Program-made: the position numbers and the translations under genes
Source: Lacinutrix neustonica
GTDB taxonomy: Bacteria; Bacteroidota; Bacteroidia; Flavobacteriales; Flavobacteriaceae
Direction: 5' to 3'
DNA length: 64,000 bases
Assembly: GCF_026625145.1 (NCBI RefSeq)
Contig: NZ_CP113088.1
Span: 3,513,501 to 3,577,500 of the forward strand
Part shown: piece after piece, positions 51,678 through 62,072 of the stretch
How positions within the stretch are numbered: the stretch's first letter is position 1
How the letters are laid out: the number at the start of each line of letters is the position of its first letter
The notes under the pieces: generated by a model
Seen by the model: only the letters and a program-made list of their open reading frames with translations
Database searches by the model: none
Told to the model about the DNA's origin: nothing

Positions 51678-52746
51678 TTATCTGAATGCGCTAAAATCAA
51701 GTTTTACCGAAAACACATTGGAATACAAAGCGATGCTCTGGTCTCCAATATCTGTAAAGGCATAGTCTATTTGAATGCCATTGTATTTAAAACCAACACC
51801 AAAACTAGGCTGAAAGCTCAAACGTTCTGAATTATCAATTTGTAGTTCATTTTGAAAATTCCCTACCCCAGTTCTAAGAAATATCATATCTATATAGGCA
51901 AATTCAAAGCCTAAAGCGGGATTGATACTTGCAGAAGCGGTTGATATTAAATCGTTATTTTGTTCAAAACGGACGTTTAAATCTAATTCAGCACGTAGCG
52001 CATAATCATAATGAAAAGTGTAACTTTTAGAAAGACCTAATTGTAGTTTAGGAATCGTAATTTCGGATGATTCTCGTAATTCTTGATTTTGCCCTTCTAT
52101 AGCATTTTGAATTCGGCAAAAGCGGTTTTGTCATAACTCCAGGAATTAAAAGTCGTGGTAATGTCGCGAGCCATCAAACCAAACTTCCAGTTATTCTTTG
52201 TTTCAAATTGTATCGCAGCATCTAAACCAAACCCCCAAGAATTAGCAAAATCACCAATAATACGTCGAATAACTTTGGCATTTACCCCATAATTTAAACC
52301 TTGTAGCGGTAGCTTTCGGCATAAGAAAAGGTTAAACCATAATCTGCTGTCGAAAATAATCGAATACGATCGTAATTCACATTCCCCTGGTCGTCAATGA
52401 GCTCGGTGGTGTCTAAAATATCATCAACTGCAAAACGTATTAAGGACAAGCCAATAGCGCTTCTGTCGTCTAGAGGCATGGCGTAGGCTGCATAATCGTA
52501 ATTCGCAATATTAGCAAAATAACTGGAGTGCATTAAGGCGAGTTGTTTGTCTTCTACATGTACTAGTCCTGCAGGGTTCCAATACCCAGCGTTAACATCA
52601 TTCGAGCTAGCGCTTACGGCATTACTCATCCCCAACGCGGCAGCATCAACACCTATATTCATAAATTCATTAGAATATTTCGTTTGTGCGGCAAGCGTGA
52701 GTGACACAGCGGTGAAAGCTAGTGTAAAAAGTAGTCTCAAAGGCAA
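51678..52746 (-). CDS. PorV/PorQ family outer-membrane protein (two breaks)
   Basis: About 356 residues, predicted beta-barrel. A signal peptide (LRLLFTLAFTAVSLTLAAQ) precedes FMNIGVDAAALGMSNAVSA and NDVNAGYWNPAGLVHVEDK, the typical start of PorV/PorQ proteins, some of which belong to the type IX secretion system; the end has ALYSNVFSVKLDF. Breaks at 52317-52319 (CGG) and 52114-52116 (CGG) restore with CCGG to SYAGKLPLQGLNYG and FAGIQNAIEGQNQ. The apparent TTG start at 52746 may hide another start codon. Whether this copy acts in type IX secretion is unknown. Confidence 0.8.
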
Positions 52747-52863
52747 TTTTTTTACAAAGATGATATAATTTTTCTATATATTAAACTGCAATTGAAATAC
52801 AATATTGTTTAATATTAGGATTAGACGAAAATACTTTGTTATTTTTACAAAAAAAACTTAGGC

Positions 52864-53608
52864 ATGCAAATAAAAAAATACATTCCAAATGGGATTACCC
52901 TACTTAACTTGTTGTGTGGGAGTATCGCCGTTATTTTTGCAGTAAACAATCATTTCGTGACCGCTGCGTTATTTGTTTTTTTTGGAATTTTCTTTGATTT
53001 TTTTGATGGGCTTTTAGCACGTAAATTGGATGTGCAAAGTGATCTAGGTTTGCAATTAGACTCTTTGGCAGATATGGTTACTAGTGGCCTGGTTCCTGGA
53101 ATAATCCTGTACAAACTATTGGCCTTATCTAGTGATTCTCCTGCCATTGGCAGTACTACAGAATGGAGTGAAACCATGGAGTGGTCTCGGATTTGAAATC
53201 TCATGGCTACCTATTATCGGGTTGTTTGTCACTTTAGCCTCTGCTTATCGATTAGCTAAGTTTAATCTGGATGAAGAGCAGCAAACCTATTTTAAAGGTT
53301 TACCAACACCAGCAAACACCTTACTTATTATGTCATTGCCCTTGATATTGGAGTTTCAGAACAATGATATCATTAATCAGATTATTTTAAACCAATGGTT
53401 TTTAATTGCCTTAACTATTTTAAGTTGTTATTTACTAAATGCCAATATCAAATTATTTGCACTCAAGTTTAAAGACTATAGTTTTAAAAATAATGCGATG
53501 CGATATGTCTTTATTATGCTAAGTGTCGTGCTTTTAATTGTCCTTCAATTTGCGGCAATTCCTGTTATTATTTTAGTTTATATTTTACTCTCACTACTTT
53601 CAAAATAA
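52864..53608 (+). CDS. pssA: CDP-diacylglycerol-serine O-phosphatidyltransferase (one break)
   Basis: Makes phosphatidylserine, the precursor of phosphatidylethanolamine, at the inner membrane. KYIPNGITLLNLLCGSIAV and the CDP-alcohol phosphatidyltransferase motif (DFFDGLLARKLDV, then LGLQLDSLADMVTSG with three Asp of the D-x2-DG-x2-AR-x8-G-x3-D-x3-D pattern) identify it. The frame breaks at 53186-53190 (CTCGG for CCGG), and restored length is 247 residues with about eight helices. It is divergent from the PorV/PorQ-like gene. The next gene starts 26 bases later. Confidence 0.9.
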
Positions 53609-53634
53609 TTCATAATTTCAAATAATTTATACCC

Positions 53635-54465
53635 ATGGCTGAAATCATTTTCACTCTTTTAATGCTCGTGATGTTACAAGCAGTTTTAGGATTTGATAAC
53701 CTGTTATACATTTCCTTAGAATCTAAAAAAGCACCACAATCTGAACAAAAAAGGGTAAGGAAAGTAGGCATACTCATTGCTATTGTTTTAAGAATTATAC
53801 TTTTATTCGTTTTAGTTTCTGTCATTGATTTTTTTCAAGAACCTTTCTCCTGGTTAACGGGTAAAATAGAGGATGTCTTTGAATTTGCATTTAACGGGCA
53901 CAGCTTAATTGTTTTAGCTGGTGGCGCTTTTATTATTTATACTGCAATTAAAGAGATATGGCATATGATTGCTGTTCCAAATTTAGATCATAATGTAGCA
54001 GGAGATGCAAAAAGAACCAAATCTGCGAATGCGGTAATTACAAGTATTGTAGTCATGAATTTAGTGTTTTCTTTCGATTCTATCTTGGCAGCAATAGGCT
54101 TAACCAGTGAAATTGAAAATGAGACAACAGCCTTTATTGTTATGGCTATTGCTATTGTTCTTAGCGGATTATTCATGTTGTTAATGGCAGATAAAATTTC
54201 GGTATTCTTAGCTAAAAATAGAATGTATGAAGTGTTAGGGCTGTTTATTCTATTTATTGTAGGCATTATGTTAATCACCGAAGGTGGGCATTTAGCACAT
54301 TTAAGAATTTTCGGTAACGAAATTGTACCCATGAGCAAAACAACATTTTATTTCGTTATTGTAATATTAGTTATTACAGACATTGTTCAAGGCCGTTATC
54401 AAAGGAAATTGATAGCCGAAAGTAAAGAGGCGCTAGACAATACAAAAAAGAGCGATGTCATATAA
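53635..54465 (+). CDS. TerC-family integral membrane protein
   Basis: Intact 276-residue protein with about seven helices. EIIFTLLMLVMLQAVLGFDNLLYIS and VVMNLVFSFDSILAAIGL hold the paired Asp residues in helices characteristic of TerC/Alx, a family linked to manganese efflux and metal-loading of exported proteins. The final part (KTTFYFVIVILVITDIVQ) is another helix. Metal specificity here is not known. Confidence 0.85.
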   Translation: MAEIIFTLLMLVMLQAVLGFDNLLYISLESKKAPQSEQKRVRKVGILIAIVLRIILLFVLVSVIDFFQEPFSWLTGKIEDVFEFAFNGHSLIVLAGGAFIIYTAIKEIWHMIAVPNLDHNVAGDAKRTKSANAVITSIVVMNLVFSFDSILAAIGLTSEIENETTAFIVMAIAIVLSGLFMLLMADKISVFLAKNRMYEVLGLFILFIVGIMLITEGGHLAHLRIFGNEIVPMSKTTFYFVIVILVITDIVQGRYQRKLIAESKEALDNTKKSDVI

Positions 54466-54485
54466 AAGCAGGTAAAAAATATTAG

Positions 54486-55082
54486 ATGAAAGACCTCAAA
54501 TTTCCCATCCACTTTAGTTTTAAAATTAACACTTTAGCGAACGATTTTACAGCTAAGGACGCTAATGGAAGGACCGTAGCCTACGTCAAACAAAAACTAT
54601 TTAAACTCAAGGAAGCGATCACAATTTATTCTGATGAAAATAAAACACGTGTAGATTATACGATTGCAGCAAATCAATGGCTGGATTTTTCTGCAGCCTA
54701 TGCGTTTAAAGATGCCGGAGGGACGAATATTGGTAAAGTAGCCGGAAAAGGTTGGTCTTCTATTTGGAAAGCGAATTACGAAATTATAGATCAAAACGAT
54801 AAATTACAATATCGAGTTAGTGAAAATAATCCTTGGGTTAAAGTACTAGATTCTGTAGTGGGCGAAATACCTATTTTAGGTTTTTTTACAGGCTATATGT
54901 TTCATCCCACGTATAATGTCACGAATCTAAGAGGCGAAGCGATTGTAAAACTCAAAAAGCAACCTTCTTTTTTTGGTAAAGAGTTCAAACTCGAATTAGT
55001 AAAACCCATCGATAATAATGATGATGAACGCATTATATTAGGTTTAATGATGTTGATTTTATTAGAGAGACGAAGAGGTTAA
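54486..55082 (+). CDS. LURP-one/scramblase-related family protein
   Basis: 198-residue soluble protein with LKFPIHFSFKINTLANDF, DANGRTVAYVKQKLFKLKE and WKANYEIIDQNDKLQYRV, a beta-rich pattern like the tubby-like LURP-one-related family. A hydrophobic stretch lies near residues 135-150 (IPILGFFTGYMF). No biochemical role is known. It is 20 bases behind the TerC gene and may be cotranscribed. Intact. Confidence 0.65.
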   Translation: MKDLKFPIHFSFKINTLANDFTAKDANGRTVAYVKQKLFKLKEAITIYSDENKTRVDYTIAANQWLDFSAAYAFKDAGGTNIGKVAGKGWSSIWKANYEIIDQNDKLQYRVSENNPWVKVLDSVVGEIPILGFFTGYMFHPTYNVTNLRGEAIVKLKKQPSFFGKEFKLELVKPIDNNDDERIILGLMMLILLERRRG

Positions 55083-55213
55083 TTAAGCAAACAAAAAGGC
55101 GGTGTTTTTCTTATCGTACAGAAATTCAAACAGCTAAAATAGTAAAAGTTTCCGTCAATCGATATCTATAGGTGTCAGGAATAAAAAGAGATGACTACGT
55201 TACTTACAGGCTA

Positions 55214-55954
55214 TTAGAAATCTATTTTTTTCTTCCTAAGCTCAAAGTTCTGCCCTAAATAAACCTTACGTACCATTTCATCTTCAGCCAATTCTTCAGG
55301 AACACCCGCTTTTAAAATACCACCTTCAAACATTAAGTACGTGCGGTCTGTAATGGCTAAAGTCTCCTGTACATTATGATCTGTAATTAAAATACCAATG
55401 TTCTTTTTTGCTAAACGGGCAATAATGCGCTGGATATCTTCTACTGCCACAGGATCTACTCCTGCAAAGGGTTCGTCTAATAAAATAAAGTTTGGATCTG
55501 TTGCCAGGGCACGTGCTATTTCAGTACGCCGGCGCTCTCCACCGGAAAGTAAATCTCCACGGTTTTTTCGTATGTGCCCTAAACTGAATTCTTCAATAAG
55601 CGTTTCCATTTTATGCAATTGCTCTTTTTTACTCAGTTTTGTTAATTGGAGGACACTCAAAATATTATCTTCAATACTCAGTTTTCTAAACACTGAAGCT
55701 TCTTGTGCCAAATAGCCAATACCGTTTTGAGCACGCTTGTACATGGGATATTTCGTAATATTAGTCCCCTCTAAATGAATCGTACCTCCATTAGGTTTTA
55801 TTAAGCCTACAATCATGTAAAACGACGTGGTTTTACCTGCACCATTTGGTCCCAGTAAACCAACAATTTCTCCAGTGTTAACTTCTAGAGACACGTCTTT
55901 TACAACTTTTCGTCCGTTATAGGACTTCATTAAATGTTCGGCTTTGAGTTTCAT
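55214..55954 (-). CDS. lptB: LPS export ABC transporter ATPase LptB
   Basis: Cytoplasmic ATPase of the Lpt bridge that extracts LPS from the inner membrane. The 246-residue frame is intact: Walker [20 protein letters not shown]-loop [17 protein letters not shown], signature [17 protein letters not shown], Walker [18 protein letters not shown] and switch His [15 protein letters not shown] is the LptB-specific loop that meets the LptFG coupling helices. The other Lpt components are not in the window. Confidence 0.93.
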   Translation of the reverse strand: MKLKAEHLMKSYNGRKVVKDVSLEVNTGEIVGLLGPNGAGKTTSFYMIVGLIKPNGGTIHLEGTNITKYPMYKRAQNGIGYLAQEASVFRKLSIEDNILSVLQLTKLSKKEQLHKMETLIEEFSLGHIRKNRGDLLSGGERRRTEIARALATDPNFILLDEPFAGVDPVAVEDIQRIIARLAKKNIGILITDHNVQETLAITDRTYLMFEGGILKAGVPEELAEDEMVRKVYLGQNFELRKKKIDF

Positions 55955-56030
55955 TGGTATATTATGATGAGGCTTAAAAATAGTAAAATTGCCAGTACTT
56001 CTAGAATTAAGCCATTAATTTATAGAAAGT

Positions 56031-56378
56031 TTAACTTTGAGTTTCTAATGCGTCCCAATATTCATAAGCACGACGTAAATGAGGAATCACAATGGTACCA
56101 CCAATTAAAGTAGCAATACCAAGGGTTTCAACAACCTGTTCCTTAGGTACTCCCGCCTTATAAGACGCTTCTAAGTGGTATTTTATACAATCATCACACC
56201 TCAGTACGGTAGAGGCTACCAAACCAAGTAACTCCTTAGTTTTTACATCCAAAGCACCTGCAGCAAAGGCGTTCGTATCCAAATTAAAAATTCGTTTAAT
56301 GATTTTGTTATTATCTGCTAATATTTTATCGTTCATTTTTGAACGGTAGTCATTAAATTCTTTAACGAGTTCTGACAT
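56031..56378 (-). CDS. Carboxymuconolactone decarboxylase/AhpD-like protein
   Basis: Intact 115-residue helical protein. The CxxC motif is in TVLRCDDCIKYHLEASYKAG, with the following His placed as in AhpD-type alkylhydroperoxidases, whose cysteine pair reduces peroxides. The C-terminus has ETLGIATLIGGTIVIPHLRR. It overlaps the tatC gene end by 17 bases on the same strand. The actual reductant and substrate are unknown. Confidence 0.83.
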   Translation of the reverse strand: MSELVKEFNDYRSKMNDKILADNNKIIKRIFNLDTNAFAAGALDVKTKELLGLVASTVLRCDDCIKYHLEASYKAGVPKEQVVETLGIATLIGGTIVIPHLRRAYEYWDALETQS

Positions 56379-57195
56379 CTTTTTTTAGTTTGCGTTCTTG
56401 ATTTTTAATTACAATTTTTGAAATATGAATACTAATTTCATATAGTAGAAGCACTGGAATAGCGACTATAATCTGACTGGCAACATCCGGAGGTGTAATA
56501 ATGGCTGAAAGAATAAGTACAATTACCAAAGCAAATTTTCTGTATTTTCTTAGAGTGTGTGGTGTTACCAACCCTATCTTAGTTAAAAAGTAGATGACTA
56601 TAGGGAGCTCAAAAATAAAACCGAGACGCTAAGGCTGTGGAACGCACTAAGCCAATGTATGAACTAATATCAATTTGATTGTCTACCACTTCGGAGATGT
56701 TATAGTTCGCTAAAAAGTTTATGGACAAGGGACAGATAACATAATAACCAAAAAGAACACCAATAAAGAATAAGAGGGATGAAGCGATAATAAATCCGCG
56801 AGAATGTTTACGTTCATCGTCGTGTAATCCAGGACTAATAAATTTCCGAATTGATAAATAACGTATGGAAAGGCAATAACAAACCCTGCAGTTATCGAAG
56901 TCCAAATATCTGCCGAGAATTGTCCCGCCATTGTTCTACTTTGAATAATCATAGGCAATTCTTCTCCACAAAACGTACTATCAATATCAAAAAACTGAGC
57001 CGTTTTGCATAAGAACCGATACGTGGGAAAACTCATGTCTAGAGGCGCAAAAATAATGAGTCTAAAAAGTGTTCTACTAAATATAAAAGCGATAGTCCCC
57101 ACAATAACAATGGCGAGTGTCGAACGTATTAAATGCCACCTTAAATCTTCTAGATGATCTAAAAAAGACATCTCATTTAAATTCTTTTTTGCCAT
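56362..57195 (-). CDS. tatC: Twin-arginine translocase subunit TatC (two breaks)
   Basis: Six-helix core of the Tat machinery, which recognises twin-arginine signal peptides. EMSFLDHLEDLRWHLIRS is the diagnostic N-terminal segment, followed by a periplasmic insertion with two Cys, ITAGFVIAFPYVIYQFRKF and GLVTPHTLRKYRKFALVI and ILSAIITPPDVASQI. Breaks at 56846-56848 (CCG on plus) and 56621-56625 (CCGAG on plus) restore to CCGG, giving 277 residues. tatC starts at the base where the kpsF-like stop ends. Confidence 0.92.
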
Positions 57196-58160
57196 TAAAT
57201 AATGCCTTCTTTAATTAAATCGTGTAAGTGAACAACGCCTGCGTAGTCCCCGTCTTTTTCAACCAATAGTTGAGATATGCCAAATTTCTCCATAACTTCC
57301 ATAGCATCAACAGCCATGGCATCTTCAGCAATACTTTTAGGGTTACTACTCATAATATCTTTGGCTTTTAAGCCCGAAAAACTATCTGCTTTAGATAGCA
57401 TACGCCTTAAGTCACCATCTGTGATGATACCTACAATTTTATTGTTTTCTACAACAGCTGTTACGCCTAACATGCTTTCAGTAATCTCCATGATGACCTG
57501 CTTTACATCTGTTTCTAAGTGTACTTTCGGTTTTTTATTTACCGAAGACATGTCTTGTACTCGTAAATATAATTTTTTGCCTAAAGCGCCTCCAGGATGG
57601 TACTTAGCAAAATCTTTACTTGAAAAACCACGTAAATCTAAAAGGCAAACGGCTAATGCATCACCAATGACTAATTGAGCGGTCGTGCTCGTAGTAGGCG
57701 CTAAATTATTTGGGCAGGCTTCTTTAGCAACATAGGTATTTAACACATAATCTGCTTGTGTCCCTAAAAAAGAATCCTTGCTACCCGTAATGGCAATCAT
57801 TTTGTTTTTTGCACTTTTAATTAGCGGAACAAGTACTTTAATCTCAGGAGTATTTCCACTTTTAGAGATACAAATAACGACGTCATCTTCTAAAATCAAA
57901 CCCAAATCACCGTGAATGGCATCTGCGGCGTGCATAAATACTGCTGGAGTTCCAGTGGAATTTAAAGTGGCGACAATTTTAGTGGCAATAATGGCACTTT
58001 TACCAATACCGGTAATGATGACCCTCCCTTTAGAATGGTAGATAAGTTCAACAGCGTCAGCAAAATCGGCATCAAGTAATGTGGCTAAGTTTCCAATAGA
58101 AACACTTTCTAGGGCTATGGTTTCTCTTGCAATATTTAAAATAGAATCTTTAGTATTCAA
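57195..58160 (-). CDS. kdsD: D-arabinose 5-phosphate isomerase, KpsF/GutQ family
   Basis: Isomerises ribulose 5-phosphate to arabinose 5-phosphate, the first step to Kdo for LPS. Intact 321-residue protein: an SIS domain (GRVIITGIGKSAIIATKIV; MHAADAIHGDLGLI with the catalytic His; CISKSGNTPEIKVLVP) and two CBS domains (about 210-321, VGIITDGDLRRML, QLLVEKDGDYAGVVHL). It starts after a 208-base divergent gap from recQ. It serves LPS core rather than the upstream polysaccharide locus. Confidence 0.9.
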   Translation of the reverse strand: MNTKDSILNIARETIALESVSIGNLATLLDADFADAVELIYHSKGRVIITGIGKSAIIATKIVATLNSTGTPAVFMHAADAIHGDLGLILEDDVVICISKSGNTPEIKVLVPLIKSAKNKMIAITGSKDSFLGTQADYVLNTYVAKEACPNNLAPTTSTTAQLVIGDALAVCLLDLRGFSSKDFAKYHPGGALGKKLYLRVQDMSSVNKKPKVHLETDVKQVIMEITESMLGVTAVVENNKIVGIITDGDLRRMLSKADSFSGLKAKDIMSSNPKSIAEDAMAVDAMEVMEKFGISQLLVEKDGDYAGVVHLHDLIKEGII

Positions 58161-58368
58161 AATATATCATTTATTAATTAGGATGCATTTAAAAGAATTT
58201 GTTATCTTTAAATATTGCACAAAAATCCTTCTGTGTTATTGTTTTTGCATTACTGCAAATTTAACTAAAAAATAAAACGGAAATAAGGATTACGCCTTTA
58301 AATATTGTTGATGATTTTAAACGTGCATTTAAAAGAAGAAGTAAATAACTAATCTCCTTTATCATAAA

Positions 58369-60558
58369 GTGAAAAGTAATATAAGTGCTGCCCTAAAAAA
58401 ATATTTTGGATTTAGCGAATTCAAAGGCCTACAAGAACCTGTCATAGAAAGTATTTTAGCGAAACAAAATACCTTTGTTATCATGCCTACTGGAGGCGGA
58501 AAATCCATGTGCTATCAATTGCCTGCTTTAATGCAGGAAGGTACGGCTATTGTGGTGTCTCCATTAATTGCATTAATGAAAAATCAGGTCGATGCTATTC
58601 GTGGTGTCTCTAATGAAAATGGTATTGCTCACGTGCTGAATTCTTCATTAAATAAAACAGAAATAAAACAAGTTAAAGAAGATATCACCAATGGTATTAC
58701 CAAACTATTATATGTCGCTCCGTAATCATTAACTAAAGAAGAAAATGTTGAGTTTTTAAGAACCGTCACCATTTCTTTTATGGCTGTAGATGAGGCTCAC
58801 TGTATTAGTGAATGGGGTCATGATTTTAGACCCGAGTATAGAAACTTAAGAACGATTATTAAACGTATTGGAGATGATATTCCCATTATTGGTTTAACAG
58901 CGACAGCGACTCCAAAAGTACAGGAGGATATTTTGAAGAATCTTGGGATCACTGATGCAACCACCTTTAAGGCTTCTTTTAATCGACCTAATTTATACTA
59001 TGAAATTCGTTCGAAAACAAAAGATGTCGATTCTGATATTATTCGTTTTATCAAACAAAATGAGGGCAAAACAGGTATTGTATATTGTTTAAGCCGCAAA
59101 CGTGTGGAAGAACTCTCTCAGGTGTTACAGGTCAATGGCATAAAAGCCTTACCCTATCATGCGGGTCTAGACTCAAAAACCGAGAGCAAAACATCAAGAC
59201 ATGTTTCTTATGGAAGATATTGATGTTGTAGTGGCAACTATTGCTTTTGGTATGGGAATAGATAAACCAGATGTTCGTTTTGTTATTCACCATGATATTC
59301 CAAAAAGTATAGAGAGTTATTATCAGGAAACCGGCCGTGCAGGAAGGGATGGCGGTGAAGGGCATTGTTTGGCTTACTACGCTTATAAAGATATAGAAAA
59401 ATTAGAAAAATTTATGTCCGGAAAGCCTGTTGCAGAACAGGAAATAGGCCAAGCTTTATTGCAAGAAGTTGTTGCTTTTTGCGAAACATCCATGTCCCGA
59501 CGTAAATTTATTTTACATTATTTTGGTGAAGCATTTGATAATGAAACGGGTGATGGTGGTGATATGGATGATAACATGCGTTACCCTAAAAAACAACATG
59601 AAGCTCAAGACGATGCATACCTTCTAATAGATATTGTTAATCTAACGAATGAGAAGTATAAGTCTAAAGATTTAGTAAGCGTAATAACTGGTAATGTAAA
59701 CGCCATGATTAGCTCCCACAAAACAGACGAGCAGCCCTTTTTTGGAAAAGGGAAAGCTAAGGATAAGCGCTATTGGATGGCATTATTGCGCCAAGTATTA
59801 GTTGCGGGTTATTTAAAAAAAGACATTGAAACTTATGGTGTGGTTAAATTGACTGCTGCTGGAAAAGGCTATCTTAAAAAGCCAACATCATTTATGATGA
59901 CCGAAGATCATGCCTTTGATGGCGTACAAGATGATAGCATTGTTTCAGCCTCTAAAGGCGGTGCTGTCGTTGATAAAACGTTAATGAAATTATTAAAAGA
60001 TTTACGGAAGTCTAATGCAAAGAAATTAGGGATCCCACCATTTGTTATTTTTCAAGACCCTTCGCTAGAGGATATGGCCTTAAAATATCCAGTTTCTATT
60101 GAGGAACTCTATAATATTCATGGAGTTGGAGAAGGTAAAGCGAAAAAGTACGGAAAGGATTTTGCAGCTTTAATTGCTAAGTATGTAGAGGAAAACGAAA
60201 TCATTAGACCAGATGATTATATTGTAAAATCTACAGGAACCAATTCGGTTTAAAATTATACATCATTCAGAATGTAGATAGAAAGTTACCCCTTTCTGAT
60301 ATTGCTGCGTCTAAAGGCATGGAAATGCCACAGCTCATTAAAGAAATGGAGGCGATTGTGTTTTACGGGACTAAACTGGATATCAACTATTCTGTTGATG
60401 AGCTTTTAGATGAAGACCAACAAGAAGAGCTTCATGATTATTTTATGGAAAGTGAAACCGATAAAATAGATGTTGCTATTGATGAGTTTGACGGGGATTA
60501 TGATGACGAGGAATTGCGTTTATATCGTATAAAGTTCATTAGCGAAGTGGCCAATTAG
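58369..60558 (+). CDS. recQ: ATP-dependent DNA helicase RecQ (one nonsense change and two breaks)
   Basis: 3'-5' superfamily 2 helicase of DNA repair, about 729 residues after repair. The order is QLPA after [10 protein letters not shown] (Walker A), [17 protein letters not shown] (DEAH box), [22 protein letters not shown] and HRDC region ([18 protein letters not shown]). A C-terminal acidic extension continues to 60558. At 58720-58723 CCGT replaces CCGG, making a TAA in LLYVAP-E-SLTKE; 59180-59184 (CCGAG) and 60246-60248 (CGG) break the frame. The zinc-site region keeps only one Cys ([14 protein letters not shown]). Start is GTG. Ends overlapping the convergent gene. Confidence 0.9.
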
Positions 60559-60995
60559 CCTTCGCTATTATAAACTGAAAAAATAATTTTATGGTTCTTA
60601 ACAGTTAACGTGAGTTGGTCGATGGTTGATTTCTTAATTTTTTCAACAGTCGCTTGGTCAATTTCAAAATCGATTTTTGTCACGAAGCCTTTAAAACTGG
60701 TAGCAGCCTCTGATTCAAACTCCGGCATATCCACATCTAAATCAAACGTGTAATCTTGACCTTCAATAAGTAATGAAGCACCCGCTTTAGTTTTAATTTT
60801 GAACGCGCCAACAATTAACGTTTGAAGAAAGTAGTAGCCGCCAAGCTCGTTATATCCAACATAAATGATGTTGCGTTCTGAAACCCCAAAAGGTTCATCG
60901 TCACTTTCATTAATAATGGTTTCAATATAATTAGCGTCAAGTGGTTCCTGCGCCTGATCTTTAGTGGTGCCAAAAAGGTTAGTAAATATGCCCAT
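60555..60995 (-). CDS. Conserved hypothetical protein
   Basis: 146 residues, not recognised. It is soluble, without a signal peptide or helix, beginning MGIFTNLFGTTKDQAQEP and containing LGGYYFLQTLIVGAF and alternating hydrophobic/charged beta strands (GQDYTFDLDVDMPEFES). The reading frame is intact and the stop codon overlaps the convergent recQ stop by 3 bases (TTAG). Codon and amino-acid composition look like those of neighbours. No function is proposed. Confidence 0.6.
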   Translation of the reverse strand: MGIFTNLFGTTKDQAQEPLDANYIETIINESDDEPFGVSERNIIYVGYNELGGYYFLQTLIVGAFKIKTKAGASLLIEGQDYTFDLDVDMPEFESEAATSFKGFVTKIDFEIDQATVEKIKKSTIDQLTLTVKNHKIIFSVYNSEG

Positions 60996-61105
60996 AGGTT
61001 TTTTAAAAGTTGCTCAAATCTATGAAAATAATATTGAATACAATTTAATATAAGCACCGTAAAAAACTTCTAGCATCAAACTTCTAACATTTTAATAGAG
61101 TTCAC

Positions 61106-61113
61106 TATCTTTG
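61106..61113 (+). promoter_or_regulatory. Bacteroidota-type -7 promoter box of the cyclophilin-FKBP gene
   Basis: TATCTTTG is a perfect TAnnTTTG match, 22 bases upstream of the ATG at 61136. The gap from the divergent gene is 140 bases. No TTTG at the -33 position was found. Confidence 0.6.
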
Positions 61114-61135
61114 CACCTCATTAAAAAACAAGACA

Positions 61136-62068
61136 ATGCAAGACGGTTTATACGCAAAATTCAACACTAATAAAGGGACTATTTTAGTTAATTTAGAATT
61201 TGAAAAAGCACCAGGAACAGTGGGTAATTTTGTTGCTTTAGCAGAAGGCAACATGGAAAATTCAGTAAAATCACAGGGGACGCCTTATTATGATGGATTA
61301 AAATTTCATAGAGTTATTCCAGATTTTATGATTCAAGGGGGGTGTCCTCAAGGTACGGGAACAGGAGATCCAGGGTACAAATTTGATGATGAATTTCATC
61401 CTGATTTAAAGCATGACGGACCAGGTGTTTTGTCTATGGCAAATGCAGGACCAGGAACTAATGGAAGTCAATTTTTTATCACGCATATTGCGACAGATTG
61501 GTTAGATGGCAATCACACTGTTTTTGGTCAGGTAATTGAAGGACAAGAGGTTGTTGATGCTATTGCACAAGGCGATGAAATTAAAACTTTAGAAATCGTT
61601 AGAGAAGGAGAAGCAGCCAAAAAATTTAATGCCATAGAAGCTTTTAGAGCTTTTGAAGGGGCGAGAGAAAAGAGAATGGCAGAGGAAAAAGCAGCAAAAG
61701 CTGCTGAACTTGATAAATATGCTGCAGGATTTGAGCAAACAGAAAGTGGTTTGCGTTATCAAATTATTCAAAAAGGAGATGGTGTAAAAGCAGAAAAGGG
61801 AAAAACTGTATCTGTACACTATAAAGGAACGTTAACCGATGGTACCGTTTTCGATTCATCATACAAGCGTAATGCGCCAATTGATTTCCCATTGGGTATG
61901 GGACAAGTGATCGCTGGATGGGATGAAGGCGTCGCCTTATTAAAAGTAGGTGACAAAGCACGTTTTGTGATACCTAGTGAGTTAGGATATGGGTCTAGAG
62001 GAGCAGGTGGTGTCATTCCTGCAGATGCAACACTTATATTTGATGTTGAATTGGTCGATGTAAAGTAA
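61136..62068 (+). CDS. Cyclophilin-FKBP fusion peptidyl-prolyl isomerase
   Basis: Intact 310-residue cytoplasmic folding protein. Residues 1-165 are a cyclophilin ([50 protein letters not shown]). A linker rich in Ala/Glu/Lys (about 170-200) leads to an FKBP domain (residues 200-310: [35 protein letters not shown] and [16 protein letters not shown]). The same two-domain chain is usual in Flavobacteriaceae. It is followed immediately by the 76-bp repeat array, beginning 5 bases after the stop. Confidence 0.92.
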   Translation: MQDGLYAKFNTNKGTILVNLEFEKAPGTVGNFVALAEGNMENSVKSQGTPYYDGLKFHRVIPDFMIQGGCPQGTGTGDPGYKFDDEFHPDLKHDGPGVLSMANAGPGTNGSQFFITHIATDWLDGNHTVFGQVIEGQEVVDAIAQGDEIKTLEIVREGEAAKKFNAIEAFRAFEGAREKRMAEEKAAKAAELDKYAAGFEQTESGLRYQIIQKGDGVKAEKGKTVSVHYKGTLTDGTVFDSSYKRNAPIDFPLGMGQVIAGWDEGVALLKVGDKARFVIPSELGYGSRGAGGVIPADATLIFDVELVDVK

Positions 62069-62072
62069 GCAG

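Noticed and set aside
57195..58160. KpsF homologue as part of the capsule locus
   Set aside because: It is 7 kb away on the other strand and coupled to tatC; the two-CBS form fits general Kdo synthesis for LPS.
58369..58725. Short stand-alone RecQ N-terminal fragment gene
   Set aside because: The downstream frame continues with the DEAH motif directly after the TAA; one substituted base explains the split.
1704..60248. Widespread true pseudogene formation or programmed frameshifting
   Set aside because: Breaks hit housekeeping genes, have no slippery heptamers or downstream structures in common, and share one tetranucleotide context instead. Genes are otherwise well conserved.
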